Below are positions 13,743 through 23,472 of a stretch of DNA of 64,000 bases, one piece after another. Made by a program: the position numbers and the translations under genes. Position 1 is the first letter of the stretch. The number at the start of each line of letters is the position of its first letter. The notes beneath the pieces were generated by a model. It was not told the DNA's origin. It searched no databases and was given only the letters and a program-made list of their open reading frames with translations. Origin of the DNA: Pseudomonas asiatica (GTDB lineage: Bacteria; Pseudomonadota; Gammaproteobacteria; Pseudomonadales; Pseudomonadaceae); the NCBI RefSeq assembly GCF_009932335.1, contig NZ_BLJF01000003.1, positions 930,001-994,000 of the forward strand, in the 5' to 3' direction.

Positions 13743-15014
13743 ATGACTGAGTCCGTTCTTGACTATATGACCCGCCTGGGTCGCGCTGCCCGTGAGGCTT
13801 CCCGGGTGATCGGCCGTGCCAGCACCGCGCAGAAGAACCGCGCCCTGCAAGCTGCCGCCGATGCGCTGGACGCCGCTCGTGCAGAGCTGACCGCTGCCAA
13901 CGAGCTGGACCTGGCCGCCGGCCGTGCCAATGGCTTGGAGCCCGCGCTGCTCGACCGCCTGGCGCTGACCCCGGCGCGTATCGACGGCATGATCACCGGC
14001 CTGCGCCAGGTGGCCAGCCTGCCGGACCCGGTCGGTGCCATCCGCGACATGAGCTACCGCCCATCCGGTATCCAGGTCGGCAAGATGCGCACGCCGCTGG
14101 GGGTGATCGGGATCATCTACGAATCGCGCCCGAACGTGACCATCGATGCCGCCAGCCTGTGCCTGAAGTCGGGTAACGCGACCATCCTGCGTGGCGGCTC
14201 CGAAGCCATCCACTCCAACCGCGCCATCGCCACCTGCATCCAGCGTGGCCTGGCCGCCGCCGGCCTGCCGGCAGCCGTGGTGCAGGTGGTCGAGACTACC
14301 GACCGCGAAGCCGTGGGCGCGCTGATCAGCATGCCGGAATTCGTCGACGTCATCGTGCCGCGCGGTGGCCGTGGCCTGATCGAACGCATCAGCCGCGATG
14401 CTCGCGTGCCGGTGATCAAGCACCTGGACGGTATCTGCCACGTCTACGTCAGCCAGCATGCCGACCTGGACAAGGCCTGGCGTGTGGCGTTCAACGCCAA
14501 GACCTACCGCTACGGCATCTGTGGCGCCATGGAAACGCTGCTGGTCGACCAGCAGGTGGCCGAGCGCTTCCTGCCGGAAATGGCCCGCCGCTTCCAGGAG
14601 AAGGGCGTCGAGCTGCGTGGCTGCGAGCGCACCCGGGCGATCATCGAGGCCAAACCGGCCACCGAGGCCGACTGGCACACCGAGTACCTGGACGCGATCC
14701 TGTCGATCCGTGTGGTCGACGGCCTGGACCAGGCCATCGAGCACATCAACCACTATGGCTCGCACCACACCGATTCGATCATCAGCGAACACCAGGCTGA
14801 AGCCCGCCAGTTCATGGCCGAGGTCGACTCGGCGTCGGTCATGCTCAATACCCCGACCTGCTTCGCCGACGGCTTCGAGTATGGCCTGGGTGCGGAAATC
14901 GGCATTTCCACCGACAAGCTGCATGCCCGCGGCCCAGTCGGCCTGGAAGGCCTGACCTGCGAGAAGTACGTGGTGATCGGTGACGGCCAGCTGCGCGGCC
15001 AGGAGTCCTGCTGA
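13743..15014 (+). CDS. proA: Glutamate-5-semialdehyde dehydrogenase (gamma-glutamyl phosphate reductase)
   Basis: ProA reduces L-glutamate 5-phosphate to glutamate 5-semialdehyde with NADPH in proline synthesis. The 423-residue protein has the aldehyde dehydrogenase fold: [20 protein letters not shown] (residues about 118-137), [10 protein letters not shown], and the active-site Cys in [17 protein letters not shown] (about 254-270). The ATG at 13743 gives the family length; the frame is open further upstream but only through REP and promoter sequence. The stop lies one base before the nadD TTG start, making this the first gene of a long operon. Confidence 0.97.
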   Translation: MTESVLDYMTRLGRAAREASRVIGRASTAQKNRALQAAADALDAARAELTAANELDLAAGRANGLEPALLDRLALTPARIDGMITGLRQVASLPDPVGAIRDMSYRPSGIQVGKMRTPLGVIGIIYESRPNVTIDAASLCLKSGNATILRGGSEAIHSNRAIATCIQRGLAAAGLPAAVVQVVETTDREAVGALISMPEFVDVIVPRGGRGLIERISRDARVPVIKHLDGICHVYVSQHADLDKAWRVAFNAKTYRYGICGAMETLLVDQQVAERFLPEMARRFQEKGVELRGCERTRAIIEAKPATEADWHTEYLDAILSIRVVDGLDQAIEHINHYGSHHTDSIISEHQAEARQFMAEVDSASVMLNTPTCFADGFEYGLGAEIGISTDKLHARGPVGLEGLTCEKYVVIGDGQLRGQESC

Positions 15015-15015
15015 G

Positions 15016-15675
15016 TTGAGCAAGGCCCAGGCAGTCCGGCGCATCGGCATTCTTGGCGGCACCTTCGATCCCGTGCACATCGGCCACCTGCGCAGCGCGC
15101 TGGAAGTGGCCGAGTTCATGGGGCTGGACGAACTGCGCCTGCTGCCCAACGCCCGGCCGCCGCACCGCGACACCCCGCAGGTGGCCGCGCAGGACCGCCT
15201 GGCCATGGTGCAAGGCGCTGTACAGGGCGTGCCCTGCCTGAGCGTGGATGCCCGCGAACTGGCGCGCGACAAACCGTCGTACACCATCGACACGCTGGAA
15301 TCGATCCGCGCCGAACTGGCCGCTAACGACCAGTTGTTCCTGGTGCTGGGCTGGGATGCCTTCTGTGGCCTGCCCGGCTGGCACCGCTGGGAAGAATTGC
15401 TGCAACACTGTCACATCCTGGTGCTGCAACGCCCGGATGCCGACGTAGAACCCCCTGACGAGCTGCGCAACCTGCTGGCTGCGCGCTCGGAGAGCGATCC
15501 CACCGCCTTGTCCGGCCCGGCGGGAAACATTTCGTTCGTCTGGCAGACGCCGCTTGCGGTGTCGGCTACACAGATCCGACAGCTGCTGGCCAGCGGCAAA
15601 TCGGTGAGGTTCCTGGTGCCGGACGCCGTACTGGCCTACATCGAGGCGCACGAACTGTATCGTGCACCTAACTGA
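15016..15675 (+). CDS. nadD: Nicotinate-nucleotide adenylyltransferase NadD
   Basis: NadD adenylates nicotinate mononucleotide to deamido-NAD. The nucleotidyltransferase motif [13 protein letters not shown] is at about residues 13-25, and the closing S-A-T-Q-I-R motif ([13 protein letters not shown]) is near residue 180. The protein is 219 residues long from the TTG at 15016, which has AGGAG 10 bases upstream; a GTG at 14980 would overlap proA by 35 bases. It forms an operon with proA and rsfS. Confidence 0.95.
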   Translation: MSKAQAVRRIGILGGTFDPVHIGHLRSALEVAEFMGLDELRLLPNARPPHRDTPQVAAQDRLAMVQGAVQGVPCLSVDARELARDKPSYTIDTLESIRAELAANDQLFLVLGWDAFCGLPGWHRWEELLQHCHILVLQRPDADVEPPDELRNLLAARSESDPTALSGPAGNISFVWQTPLAVSATQIRQLLASGKSVRFLVPDAVLAYIEAHELYRAPN

Positions 15676-15718
15676 CGGTGCCTCTGGCGCCTCATCCAAC
15701 GAGTTGAACGAGTTTTAT

Positions 15719-16138
15719 ATGACCAAGCAGAAAATCCACGGCGAAGAACTGGTTGCCCTGACCAAGGCAGCGCTGGAAGACGTCAAGGCCCAGGACATCC
15801 AGGTCATCGACGTGCGCGAAAAGCACAGCCTGACCGACTACATGATCATCGCCACCGGTACTTCCAACCGCCAGATCAATGCGATGCTGGAAAAGGTCCG
15901 CGAAGCGGTCAAGGCCAAGGGTGCCCAGCCGCTGGGTGAAGAAGGCAAGGGCGACAGCGACTGGGTGCTGCTGGACCTGAACGATGTCATCGTGCACATG
16001 ATGACCGCCGCTGCCCGCCAGTTCTACGACCTGGAGCGCCTGTGGCAGGGTGCCGAGCAAAGCCGTGCCGCCGATGGCAAGCACCACAGCCCGGACCATG
16101 CCCACGAGTACTCCGATAAGCTCAAGGACCGGGAATAA
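15719..16138 (+). CDS. rsfS: Ribosomal silencing factor RsfS
   Basis: RsfS (DUF143/Iojap family) binds protein L14 of the large ribosomal subunit and blocks subunit joining when nutrients are short. The 139-residue protein has the conserved stretches [20 protein letters not shown] (about residues 28-47), [11 protein letters not shown] and [20 protein letters not shown]. The ATG at 15719 is in the expected place; an in-frame start at 15662 overlaps nadD and adds unrelated residues. It sits between nadD and rlmH, the standard Pseudomonas and enterobacterial order. Confidence 0.95.
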   Translation: MTKQKIHGEELVALTKAALEDVKAQDIQVIDVREKHSLTDYMIIATGTSNRQINAMLEKVREAVKAKGAQPLGEEGKGDSDWVLLDLNDVIVHMMTAAARQFYDLERLWQGAEQSRAADGKHHSPDHAHEYSDKLKDRE

Positions 16139-16148
16139 GGAAAGCGCT

Positions 16149-16616
16149 GTGCGTCTGCGCCTGATCGCGGTCGGCTCGCGCATGCCGAAGTGGGTCGAGG
16201 AAGGCTGGCATGAATATGCCAAGCGCCTGCCCGCCGAGCTGTCGCTGGAGCTGGTGGAAATCCCGCTGAACACCCGTGGCAAGAATGCCGACGTCGCCCG
16301 CCTGATCCGTCAGGAGGGCGAAGCCATGCTGAGCAAGGTTCAGCCAGGGGAACGCATCGTCACCCTCGAGGTCCATGGCAAGCCCTGGAGTACCGAGCAG
16401 TTGGCGACCGAGCTGGACCGCTGGCGCCTGGATGCGCGCACGGTGAATTTGATGGTGGGCGGCCCGGAAGGCCTGGCGCCCGAGGTCTGTGCGCGCGCCG
16501 AGCAACGCTGGTCGCTGTCGCCGCTGACCTTGCCGCACCCATTGGTAAGGATACTCATCGGCGAGCAGATCTACCGCGCCTGGACCGTGCTGTCCGGGCA
16601 TCCTTACCATAAATGA
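16149..16616 (+). CDS. rlmH: 23S rRNA (pseudouridine1915-N3)-methyltransferase RlmH
   Basis: RlmH is a SPOUT-class methyltransferase that methylates pseudouridine 1915 of 23S rRNA on assembled ribosomes. From the GTG at 16149 it has 155 residues, exactly the usual length. It begins (V)[18 protein letters not shown] and has the SAM-binding knot [18 protein letters not shown] (about residues 100-117) and the C-terminal [23 protein letters not shown] stands about 8 bases before the GTG. Operon with rsfS and mrdA. Confidence 0.95.
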   Translation: MRLRLIAVGSRMPKWVEEGWHEYAKRLPAELSLELVEIPLNTRGKNADVARLIRQEGEAMLSKVQPGERIVTLEVHGKPWSTEQLATELDRWRLDARTVNLMVGGPEGLAPEVCARAEQRWSLSPLTLPHPLVRILIGEQIYRAWTVLSGHPYHK

Positions 16617-16632
16617 GCCTGTAAGCAGTCCG

Positions 16633-18522
16633 ATGTCGCAGCCGATCCGTCTCAAGGACCACGAGAAAGACGCCCGCCTGGTGCGCAACCGCGTCGTGGT
16701 CGGCGCAGTCGCGATCATGCTGCTTATCTGCGTGCTGATTGCGCGTCTGTACTACCTGCAGGTCATCCAGCACGACTATCACTCGACGCTGTCGGAGAAC
16801 AACCGGGTGCATGTGCAGCCGATCCCGCCGACCCGCGGGCTGATCTTCGACCGCAACGGGGTGATCGTCGCCGACAACCGGCCCAGCTTCAGCCTGTCGA
16901 TGACCCGCGAACGTGCGGGTAACTGGCAGGAAGTGCTGGATACCATCGTCGAAGTGCTGGAGTTGACGCCTGACGACCGCGCCCTGTTCGAGAAGCGCAT
17001 GCGCCAGGGCCGCAGGCCGTTCGAGCCGGTGCCGATCCTGTTCGAACTCAACGAAGAGCAGATCGCCCGTGTGGCGGTGAACCAGTTCCGCCTGCCGGGC
17101 GTGGAAGTGGTGGCCCAGCTGGTGCGCCATTACCCGCAGGGCGCGCATTTCGCCCATTCGGTGGGGTATGTGGGGCGGATCAACGAGAAAGAGCTGAAAA
17201 CCCTCGACCCGGTGAACTACAGCGGCACCCACCACATCGGCAAGACCGGCATCGAGCGCTTCTACGAAGCCGACCTGCATGGCCAGGTGGGCTACGAGGA
17301 AGTCGAGACCAACGCCCGAGGCCGTGTGCTGCGGGTGCTCAAGCGCACCGACCCGAAACCGGGCAAGGACATCGTGCTGAGCCTGGACATCAAGCTGCAG
17401 GAGGCCGCCGAGGCTGCCCTGGGGGGCCGGCGTGGTGCGGTGGTGGCGCTCGACCCGCGTACCGGCGAGGTGCTGGCGATGGTCAGCCAGCCCAGCTTCG
17501 ACCCCAACCTGTTCGTCACCGGCATCGGCTTCAAGGCCTATGCCGAACTGCGCGACTCGATCGACCGACCGCTGTTCAACCGCGTGCTGCGCGGCCTGTA
17601 CCCGCCAGGTTCGACCATCAAGCCGGCGGTGGCCATCGCCGGCCTGGACAGCGGCGTGGTCAATGCCGGCAGCCGGGTGTTCGACCCGGGCTACTACCAG
17701 CTGCCCAACTACGACCACAAATACCGTAACTGGAACCGTTCGGGCGATGGCTGGGTCGACCTGGACACCGCGATCATGCGCTCCAACGACACCTACTTCT
17801 ACGACCTCGCCCACAAGATGGGCATCGATCGGCTGTCCAGCTACATGAACAAGTTCGGCATCGGCCAGCGGGTTTCCCTCGACATGTTCGAGGAATCCGC
17901 CGGGCTGATGCCATCGCGTGAATGGAAACGCGCCACCCGCCGCCAGGCCTGGTTCCCCGGCGAAACCCTGATCCTCGGCATCGGCCAGGGCTACATGCAG
18001 GCCACGCCGCTGCAACTGGCCCAGGCCACTGCGCTGATCGCCAACAAGGGCGTGTGGAACCGCCCGCACCTGGCCAAGACCATCGAAGGCCAGCCGCCGG
18101 TGGATGACAACCCCATGGAAAACATCGTACTGCGTGACAAGTCCGACTGGGCCAAGGTTACCCATGGCATGGAGCAGGTGATGCACAATGCCCGCGGTAC
18201 CGCACGCAAGGCGGCCATCGGCTCGCAATATCGCATTGCCGGCAAGAGTGGTACCGCCCAGGTGGTGGCGATCAAGCAGGGCGAGAAGTACGACCGCAAC
18301 AAGCTTCAGGAGCGCCACCGCGACCACGCCCTGTTCGTCGCCTTCGCCCCGGCCGAGGACCCGAAGATCGTGGTTTCGGTGATGGTCGAGAACGGGGAGT
18401 CCGGCTCGGGCGTCGCCGCCCCGGTGGTGCGCCAGGTGATGGACGCCTGGTTGCTCGACGAAAACGGCCGGCTCAAGCCCGAGTTCGCGCCTGCCACGGT
18501 TACCCAGGAATCAGCCCTGTGA
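16633..18522 (+). CDS. mrdA: Penicillin-binding protein 2 (peptidoglycan transpeptidase)
   Basis: PBP2 cross-links peptidoglycan during cell elongation. This 629-residue protein has one N-terminal membrane anchor (VVVGAVAIMLLICVLIARLY, about residues 27-46), a dimerisation domain and a transpeptidase domain. The catalytic SxxK is in PPGSTIKPAVAIAG (Ser near 331), SxN in IMRSNDTYFYDLA, and KSGT in IAGKSGTAQVVAIK. It is the target of mecillinam-type beta-lactams in relatives. It precedes rodA with a TGATGA overlap, so the two partners are translationally coupled. Confidence 0.96.
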   Translation: MSQPIRLKDHEKDARLVRNRVVVGAVAIMLLICVLIARLYYLQVIQHDYHSTLSENNRVHVQPIPPTRGLIFDRNGVIVADNRPSFSLSMTRERAGNWQEVLDTIVEVLELTPDDRALFEKRMRQGRRPFEPVPILFELNEEQIARVAVNQFRLPGVEVVAQLVRHYPQGAHFAHSVGYVGRINEKELKTLDPVNYSGTHHIGKTGIERFYEADLHGQVGYEEVETNARGRVLRVLKRTDPKPGKDIVLSLDIKLQEAAEAALGGRRGAVVALDPRTGEVLAMVSQPSFDPNLFVTGIGFKAYAELRDSIDRPLFNRVLRGLYPPGSTIKPAVAIAGLDSGVVNAGSRVFDPGYYQLPNYDHKYRNWNRSGDGWVDLDTAIMRSNDTYFYDLAHKMGIDRLSSYMNKFGIGQRVSLDMFEESAGLMPSREWKRATRRQAWFPGETLILGIGQGYMQATPLQLAQATALIANKGVWNRPHLAKTIEGQPPVDDNPMENIVLRDKSDWAKVTHGMEQVMHNARGTARKAAIGSQYRIAGKSGTAQVVAIKQGEKYDRNKLQERHRDHALFVAFAPAEDPKIVVSVMVENGESGSGVAAPVVRQVMDAWLLDENGRLKPEFAPATVTQESAL

Positions 18523-19664
18523 TGAACAATTTCGATCGCATGCTCTCCAGCGAGGATGTGATGCGTCGGCGCGCCAGCTTTCTGCAGCGCATCCACGTCG
18601 ACGGCCCTTTGCTGATCATTCTGCTGACCCTCGCGGCCGGCAGCCTGTTCGTCCTGTATTCGGCCAGTGGCAAGAACTGGGACCTGCTGCTCAAGCAGGC
18701 CACCTCGTTCGGCATCGGCCTGGTGTCGATGTTCATCATCGCCCAGCTGGAGCCGCGCTTCATGGCTCGCTGGGTGCCGCTGGCCTACCTGGCCGGGGTG
18801 CTGTTGCTGGTGGTGGTGGACGTGATGGGCCACAACGCCATGGGCGCCACGCGCTGGATCAACATCCCCGGGGTGATCCGCTTCCAGCCCTCGGAGTTCA
18901 TGAAGATCATCATGCCGGCGACCATCGCCTGGTATCTGTCCAAGCGCACGTTGCCGCCGCATCTGAAGCATGTGGCGATCAGCCTGGTGCTGATCGGCGT
19001 GCCGTTCATCCTGATCGTGCGCCAGCCCGACCTGGGTACGGCGCTGCTGATCCTCGCCTCCGGGGCTTTCGTGCTGTTCATGGGCGGGCTGCGCTGGCGC
19101 TGGATCCTCAGCGTACTGGCGGCTGCGGTGCCAGTGGCGGTGGCGATGTGGTTCTTCGTCATGCATGACTACCAGAAGCAACGGGTACTGACCTTCCTCG
19201 ACCCGGAAAGCGACCCGTTGGGCACTGGCTGGAACATCATCCAGTCGAAGGCGGCGATCGGCTCGGGCGGTGTGTTCGGCAAGGGCTGGCTGCTCGGCAC
19301 CCAGTCGCACCTGGATTTCCTGCCGGAAAGCCACACAGACTTCATCATCGCCGTGCTCGGCGAGGAATTCGGCCTGGTCGGCATCTGCCTGCTGCTGATC
19401 GTCTACCTGCTGCTGATCGGCCGTGGCCTGATGATCACCGCCCAGGCGCAGACCCTGTTCGGCAAGCTGCTGGCGGGCAGCCTGACCATGACCTTCTTTG
19501 TGTACGTGTTCGTCAATATCGGTATGGTCAGCGGCCTTCTGCCCGTGGTGGGCGTGCCGCTGCCCTTCATCAGCTATGGCGGAACTTCGTTGGTGACGCT
19601 GCTGTCAGCGTTTGGCGTTCTGATGTCGATCCACACGCACCGCAAATGGATCGCTCAGGTTTGA
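18522..19664 (+). CDS. rodA: Rod shape-determining protein RodA (SEDS glycosyltransferase)
   Basis: RodA polymerises lipid II into glycan strands in partnership with PBP2. This polytopic SEDS protein has about ten membrane segments over 380 residues, with GATRWINIPGVIRFQPSEFMK (the motif with the conserved Gln and Pro) at about residues 108-128 and PLPFISYGGTSLVTLLSAFG near the C-terminus. The ATG at 18522 overlaps the mrdA stop. The sequence continues into mltB after 17 bases. A textbook elongasome pair. Confidence 0.96.
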   Translation: MNNFDRMLSSEDVMRRRASFLQRIHVDGPLLIILLTLAAGSLFVLYSASGKNWDLLLKQATSFGIGLVSMFIIAQLEPRFMARWVPLAYLAGVLLLVVVDVMGHNAMGATRWINIPGVIRFQPSEFMKIIMPATIAWYLSKRTLPPHLKHVAISLVLIGVPFILIVRQPDLGTALLILASGAFVLFMGGLRWRWILSVLAAAVPVAVAMWFFVMHDYQKQRVLTFLDPESDPLGTGWNIIQSKAAIGSGGVFGKGWLLGTQSHLDFLPESHTDFIIAVLGEEFGLVGICLLLIVYLLLIGRGLMITAQAQTLFGKLLAGSLTMTFFVYVFVNIGMVSGLLPVVGVPLPFISYGGTSLVTLLSAFGVLMSIHTHRKWIAQV

Positions 19665-19681
19665 ATAAGGTGAAGAATTTC

Positions 19682-20692
19682 ATGCAAGCAGTGCGTAACT
19701 GGGCTGCCCGTTGTGCGCCGTGGATCGGCGCGGTGGGCCTGTTCGGCGCTGTACAGCTGGCCCATGCCGGCGATTATCAGGGCTCGCCGCAGGTGGCCCA
19801 GTTCGTTGGCGAAATGAGCCGCGACTATGGCTTTGCCCCTGAGCAGCTGATGGGTGTGTTCGCGGAGGTGCAGCGCAAGCAGTCGATCCTCGACGCCATT
19901 TCGCGCCCGGCCGAACGGGTAAAGCCGTGGAAGGACTACCGGCCGATGTTCATCACTGACGCGCGTATTGCCCGCGGTGTGGACTTCTGGCGCCAGCACG
20001 AAGCGGTGCTGGCCCGTGCCGAGCAGGAATATGGCGTGCCGGCGCAGTACATCGTTGCCATCATCGGCGTGGAAACCTTCTTTGGCCGCAACACCGGTAA
20101 CTACCGGGTGATCGATGCCTTGTCGACCCTGGGCTTCGACTACCCGCCACGGGCGGAATTCTTCCGCAAGGAGCTGCGCGAGTTCCTGCTGCTGGCCCGT
20201 GAGGAACAGCTCGACCCGCTGACGCTCAAAGGCTCCTACGCTGGTGCAATGGGCCTGCCGCAGTTCATGCCGAGCAGCTTCCGCAACTTCGCGGTGGACT
20301 TCGACGGCGACGGCCACATCAATATCTGGAACAACCCGGACGATGCCATTGGCAGCGTGGCCAGCTACTTCAAGCGCCACGGCTGGGTGCCCGGCGAAGG
20401 TGTGGTCAGCCGCGCCTGGGTGGACGGTGGGCGCGCCGACGAAGGCCTGACCACCGGCATCGAGCCGGTAAAAACCGTTGGGGAGTTGCGCACGCTTGGC
20501 TGGTCGGTCCATGATTCGTTGCGCGATGATCTGCCGGTTACCGCCTTCCGTCTCGAGGGCGACAATGGCCCCGAGTACTGGATGGGCCTGAAGAACTTCT
20601 ACGCGATCACTCGCTACAACCGCAGCGTGATGTATGCCATGGCGGTGCATCAGCTATCGGAACAGCTGGTTCAAGCACGGGGCGTCAAGTAA
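19682..20692 (+). CDS. mltB: Membrane-bound lytic murein transglycosylase B
   Basis: MltB cleaves peptidoglycan glycan strands, producing 1,6-anhydro ends. The 336-residue product begins with an N-terminal hydrophobic signal (WIGAVGLFGAVQLAHA) and lacks a clear lipobox, so it is periplasmic or loosely anchored. The catalytic Glu lies in VAIIGVETFFGRNTGNY, followed by LPQFMPSSFRNFAVDFDGDG, typical of MltB (SLT family 3). The ATG at 19682 has AAGGTG upstream; an ATG at 19646 lies inside rodA. Same operon as rodA and rlpA. Confidence 0.92.
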   Translation: MQAVRNWAARCAPWIGAVGLFGAVQLAHAGDYQGSPQVAQFVGEMSRDYGFAPEQLMGVFAEVQRKQSILDAISRPAERVKPWKDYRPMFITDARIARGVDFWRQHEAVLARAEQEYGVPAQYIVAIIGVETFFGRNTGNYRVIDALSTLGFDYPPRAEFFRKELREFLLLAREEQLDPLTLKGSYAGAMGLPQFMPSSFRNFAVDFDGDGHINIWNNPDDAIGSVASYFKRHGWVPGEGVVSRAWVDGGRADEGLTTGIEPVKTVGELRTLGWSVHDSLRDDLPVTAFRLEGDNGPEYWMGLKNFYAITRYNRSVMYAMAVHQLSEQLVQARGVK

Positions 20693-21693
20693 TGCGCGCA
20701 ATCATCTCTGGCAAATCTTTCAAGCTGCTCACCTGCCTCGCCGTGGGCGTGGTGCTGGCCAGCTGTTCGTCCAACCGCCCGCCCCAGCAAAGCAGTGGCA
20801 ACGTGGTGCGCACCCAGCCGGGCCTGGACATCAACCGCGCGCACAAGGACGGCGCGCCGTGGTGGGACGTGGATGTGAACAAGATCCCCGACGCCACGCC
20901 AACCGTGCACACCGGCAACTACAAGGCCAACCCGTACACGGTATTGGGCAAGACCTACTACCCGATGCAGGACTCGCGCAATTATCGCGCGGAAGGTACC
21001 GCGTCGTGGTATGGCACCAAGTTCCACGGCCAGAACACCGCCAACGGCGAGCTGTACGACCTGTACGGCATGAGCGCGGCGCACAAGACCCTGCCGCTGC
21101 CGGCCTACGTGCGGGTGACCAACCTGGCCAACGGCCGTAGCGTGATCTTGCGGGTAAACGACCGTGGGCCGTTCTATTCGGACCGCATCATCGACTTGTC
21201 CTATGCCGCGGCGAAAAAGCTCGGTTATGCCGAGATTGGCACCGCGCACGTGCGCGTCGAAGGTATCGACCCGCAGCAGTGGTGGGCCCAGCGTGGCCAG
21301 ACGCCACCGATGGTGCTGAAGGAGCCCCAGGTGGCCCAGACCCAGGCGATCCCGGCCAGTACCGGGCGCGTCGAGCAATGGACCCCGCCGCCCCAGCAGC
21401 ATGCAGCGCCGGTGGTGCCGGTGCAGGTGGCCGGCAACAACGTGCCGGCCGGCAGTGGCGGCAGCTTCCTGCAGGTGGGTGCCTTCGCCAACCCGGACGC
21501 CGCCGAACTGCTGCGCTCCAAGCTCAGCAGCATGGTCAGCGCGCCAGTGTTCATCAGCTCGATCGTGCGTAACCAGCAGACCCTGCACCGCGTGCGCCTC
21601 GGGCCGATCAACAGCCAGGGCGAGATCCAGCAAGCGCAGGACAGCATCCGCCTGGCGAACCTTGGGCAGGCCAAGCTGGTCACAGCTGACTGA
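20692..21693 (+). CDS. rlpA: Septal ring lytic transglycosylase RlpA (lipoprotein)
   Basis: RlpA is an outer-membrane lipoprotein; in Pseudomonas it cleaves naked glycan strands at the septum. The signal peptide ends in the lipobox LASC (Cys about residue 24). The double-psi barrel carries GTASWYGTKFHGQNTANGE and VRVNDRGPFYSDRIIDLSYAAA (catalytic His and Asp within these), and a C-terminal SPOR domain (FLQVGAFANPDAAELLRSKL) binds denuded peptidoglycan. The ATG overlaps the mltB stop by one base. A long cruciform follows. Confidence 0.95.
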   Translation: MRAIISGKSFKLLTCLAVGVVLASCSSNRPPQQSSGNVVRTQPGLDINRAHKDGAPWWDVDVNKIPDATPTVHTGNYKANPYTVLGKTYYPMQDSRNYRAEGTASWYGTKFHGQNTANGELYDLYGMSAAHKTLPLPAYVRVTNLANGRSVILRVNDRGPFYSDRIIDLSYAAAKKLGYAEIGTAHVRVEGIDPQQWWAQRGQTPPMVLKEPQVAQTQAIPASTGRVEQWTPPPQQHAAPVVPVQVAGNNVPAGSGGSFLQVGAFANPDAAELLRSKLSSMVSAPVFISSIVRNQQTLHRVRLGPINSQGEIQQAQDSIRLANLGQAKLVTAD

Positions 21694-21697
21694 CCGC

Positions 21698-21778
21698 GTT
21701 GCCTTCTTCGCGGGCACGCCCGCTCCCACAGGGCATGCGAAACCCTGTGGGAGCGGGCGCGCCCGCGAAGAAGGCAAC
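21698..21778. repeat. Near-perfect 36-base inverted REP (cruciform) after rlpA
   Basis: The left arm from 21698 (gttgccttcttcgcgggcac...) and the right arm to 21778 are almost exact reverse complements around a 9-base centre. The stop codon of rlpA is 5 bases upstream, so the RNA hairpin probably ends or stabilises the operon transcript. Confidence 0.85.
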
Positions 21779-21962
21779 ACCAAACTGTCGGTTTTGTCAT
21801 GAATTGACGGGCGCGGGCATGTACAATGTCGGCTTTTGCCCGCAGCGACATAAAGCCGCACATTGCGAGCCAGGCCTACGGCCGCAAAAACTAGACTGAC
21901 TGGCGCTGGGCACATGATCTTGCCCAGGGAACATCAGACCATTAGCGATTTTCGAGAGACGG

Positions 21963-23123
21963 ATGAACATCACCAACCTTGCCAAACGACTTTGCCTGCC
22001 CGTACTGCTGATGATCACGCCTGCCGCCTTCGCGGCTGAGCAGATGACGCCGGCGCCACCGCAACTGGCAGCCAAGTCCTACGTACTCATGGATGCGTCC
22101 AGCGGCAACGTGCTGGTCGAGAACAACGGTGACGAGCGCCTGCCGCCTGCCAGCCTGACCAAGCTGATGACGGCCTACATCGCCACCCTGGACATCCGTC
22201 GCGGCCAGATCGGTGAAAACGACCCGGTTACCGTCAGCGAAAACGCCTGGCGGACCGGCGGTTCGCGCATGTTCATCAAGGTGGGCAGCCAGGTGACCGT
22301 CAGCGACCTGCTGCACGGCATCATCATCCAGTCCGGCAACGACGCCTCGGTCGCCCTGGCCGAGCACATCGCCGGCAGCGAAGACGCCTTCGCCGACATG
22401 ATGAACAAGACCGCTGCCGACCTGGGCATGGCCAACAGCCACTTCATGAACCCGACCGGCCTGCCGCACCCGGACCATTACTCGTCGGCCCACGACATGG
22501 CTACCCTGGCCCGTGCGATCATCAATGTCGACCCGGCCCACTACGCCATCTACTCGCAGAAAGAGTTCTTCTGGAACAACATCAAGCAGCCAAACCGCAA
22601 CCTGCTGCTGTGGCGTGACAAGACTGTCGACGGCCTGAAGACCGGCCACACAGACGAAGCCGGCTACTGCATGGTGGCTTCGGCCGTTCGCGATGGCCAG
22701 CGCCTGATCGCCGTGGTCTTCGGCACCAACAGCGAGCAGTCGCGTGCTGCCGAGACCCAGAAGCTGCTGACCTATGGCTTCCGCTTCTTCGAAACCCAGA
22801 CCTTCTACCAGAAGGGTACCGAGCTGACCAAGTCGCCGGTCTGGAAGGGCGCGACTGGCGAAGTGAAAGCTGGCCTGGCCAACGACCTGACCCTGACTAT
22901 GCCTAAAGGCCAATTGAAGCGCCTGCAGGCTTCGATGACCATGAACCCGCAGCTCACCGCGCCAATCGCCAAAGGTGACGTGATCGGCAAAGTGGAAGTC
23001 AAACTGGACGAGAAAGTGGTTCACAGCGCCGACCTGATCGCCCTCGATGGCGTCGAGGAAGGTGGTTTCTTCCGCCGTATGTGGGATAGCATCCGTCTAT
23101 TCTTCTACGGGTTGTTCAACTGA
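21963..23123 (+). CDS. dacA: D-alanyl-D-alanine carboxypeptidase DacA (PBP5-type)
   Basis: DacA removes the terminal D-Ala of peptidoglycan pentapeptides. A Sec signal peptide (ends AFAAEQ, about residue 25) is followed by the SxxK motif in PASLTKLMTAYI (Ser near 62), SGN in IIQSGNDASVALAEH and KTG in GLKTGHTDEAGYC. The C-terminal PBP5 domain ends in an amphipathic membrane anchor (FFRRMWDSIRLFFYGLFN). At 386 residues it is full length. It has its own upstream region after the cruciform, and a hairpin terminator after it. Confidence 0.96.
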   Translation: MNITNLAKRLCLPVLLMITPAAFAAEQMTPAPPQLAAKSYVLMDASSGNVLVENNGDERLPPASLTKLMTAYIATLDIRRGQIGENDPVTVSENAWRTGGSRMFIKVGSQVTVSDLLHGIIIQSGNDASVALAEHIAGSEDAFADMMNKTAADLGMANSHFMNPTGLPHPDHYSSAHDMATLARAIINVDPAHYAIYSQKEFFWNNIKQPNRNLLLWRDKTVDGLKTGHTDEAGYCMVASAVRDGQRLIAVVFGTNSEQSRAAETQKLLTYGFRFFETQTFYQKGTELTKSPVWKGATGEVKAGLANDLTLTMPKGQLKRLQASMTMNPQLTAPIAKGDVIGKVEVKLDEKVVHSADLIALDGVEEGGFFRRMWDSIRLFFYGLFN

Positions 23124-23138
23124 TACGTGACCTGCATG

Positions 23139-23161
23139 CCCCCGCGTATCCTGCGGGGGCG
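23139..23161 (+). terminator. Terminator-like hairpin after dacA
   Basis: GCCCCCGC ... GCGGGGGC stem with a 7-base loop, followed by GTTGTTGTTG instead of a pure T run; moderately convincing terminator. Confidence 0.6.
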
Positions 23162-23196
23162 TTGTTGTTGCCACGGCTTACGAGGCCGTTTCCGCC

Positions 23197-23472
23197 ATGA
23201 GCGAACCAGACGTCAAGTCGCACAAGATCGAATTCCCCTGCGACGATTACCCGATCAAGGTCATCGGTGACACCGTTGTCGGCTTCAAGGACACGGTGAT
23301 CGAGATCCTGAGCAAGCACGCGAAGGTCGACCTTTCCACCCTGGCCGAGCGCCAGAGCAAGGAAGGCAAGTACACCACCGTGCAATTGCACATCGTTGCC
23401 GAAAGCGAGAACCAGCTGCACGATATCAACAGCGCCCTGCGCGCTACCGGCATCGTGAAAATGGTGCTCTGA
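23197..23472 (+). CDS. ybeD: DUF493 (YbeD) family protein
   Basis: This 91-residue alpha/beta protein has the YbeD features [20 protein letters not shown] and [20 protein letters not shown]. YbeD resembles ACT-like regulatory domains and is conserved beside lipB; in E. coli the order dacA-ybeD-lipB is the same. Its biochemical role is unknown. The stop overlaps the lipB start (TGATG), which points to coupled translation. Good length match. Confidence 0.93.
   Translation: MSEPDVKSHKIEFPCDDYPIKVIGDTVVGFKDTVIEILSKHAKVDLSTLAERQSKEGKYTTVQLHIVAESENQLHDINSALRATGIVKMVL

Noticed and set aside
13659-15293. A 544-codon minus-strand open frame opposite proA and nadD
   Set aside because: Low-complexity shadow caused by GC-rich third positions; proA and nadD have full family motifs on the plus strand.
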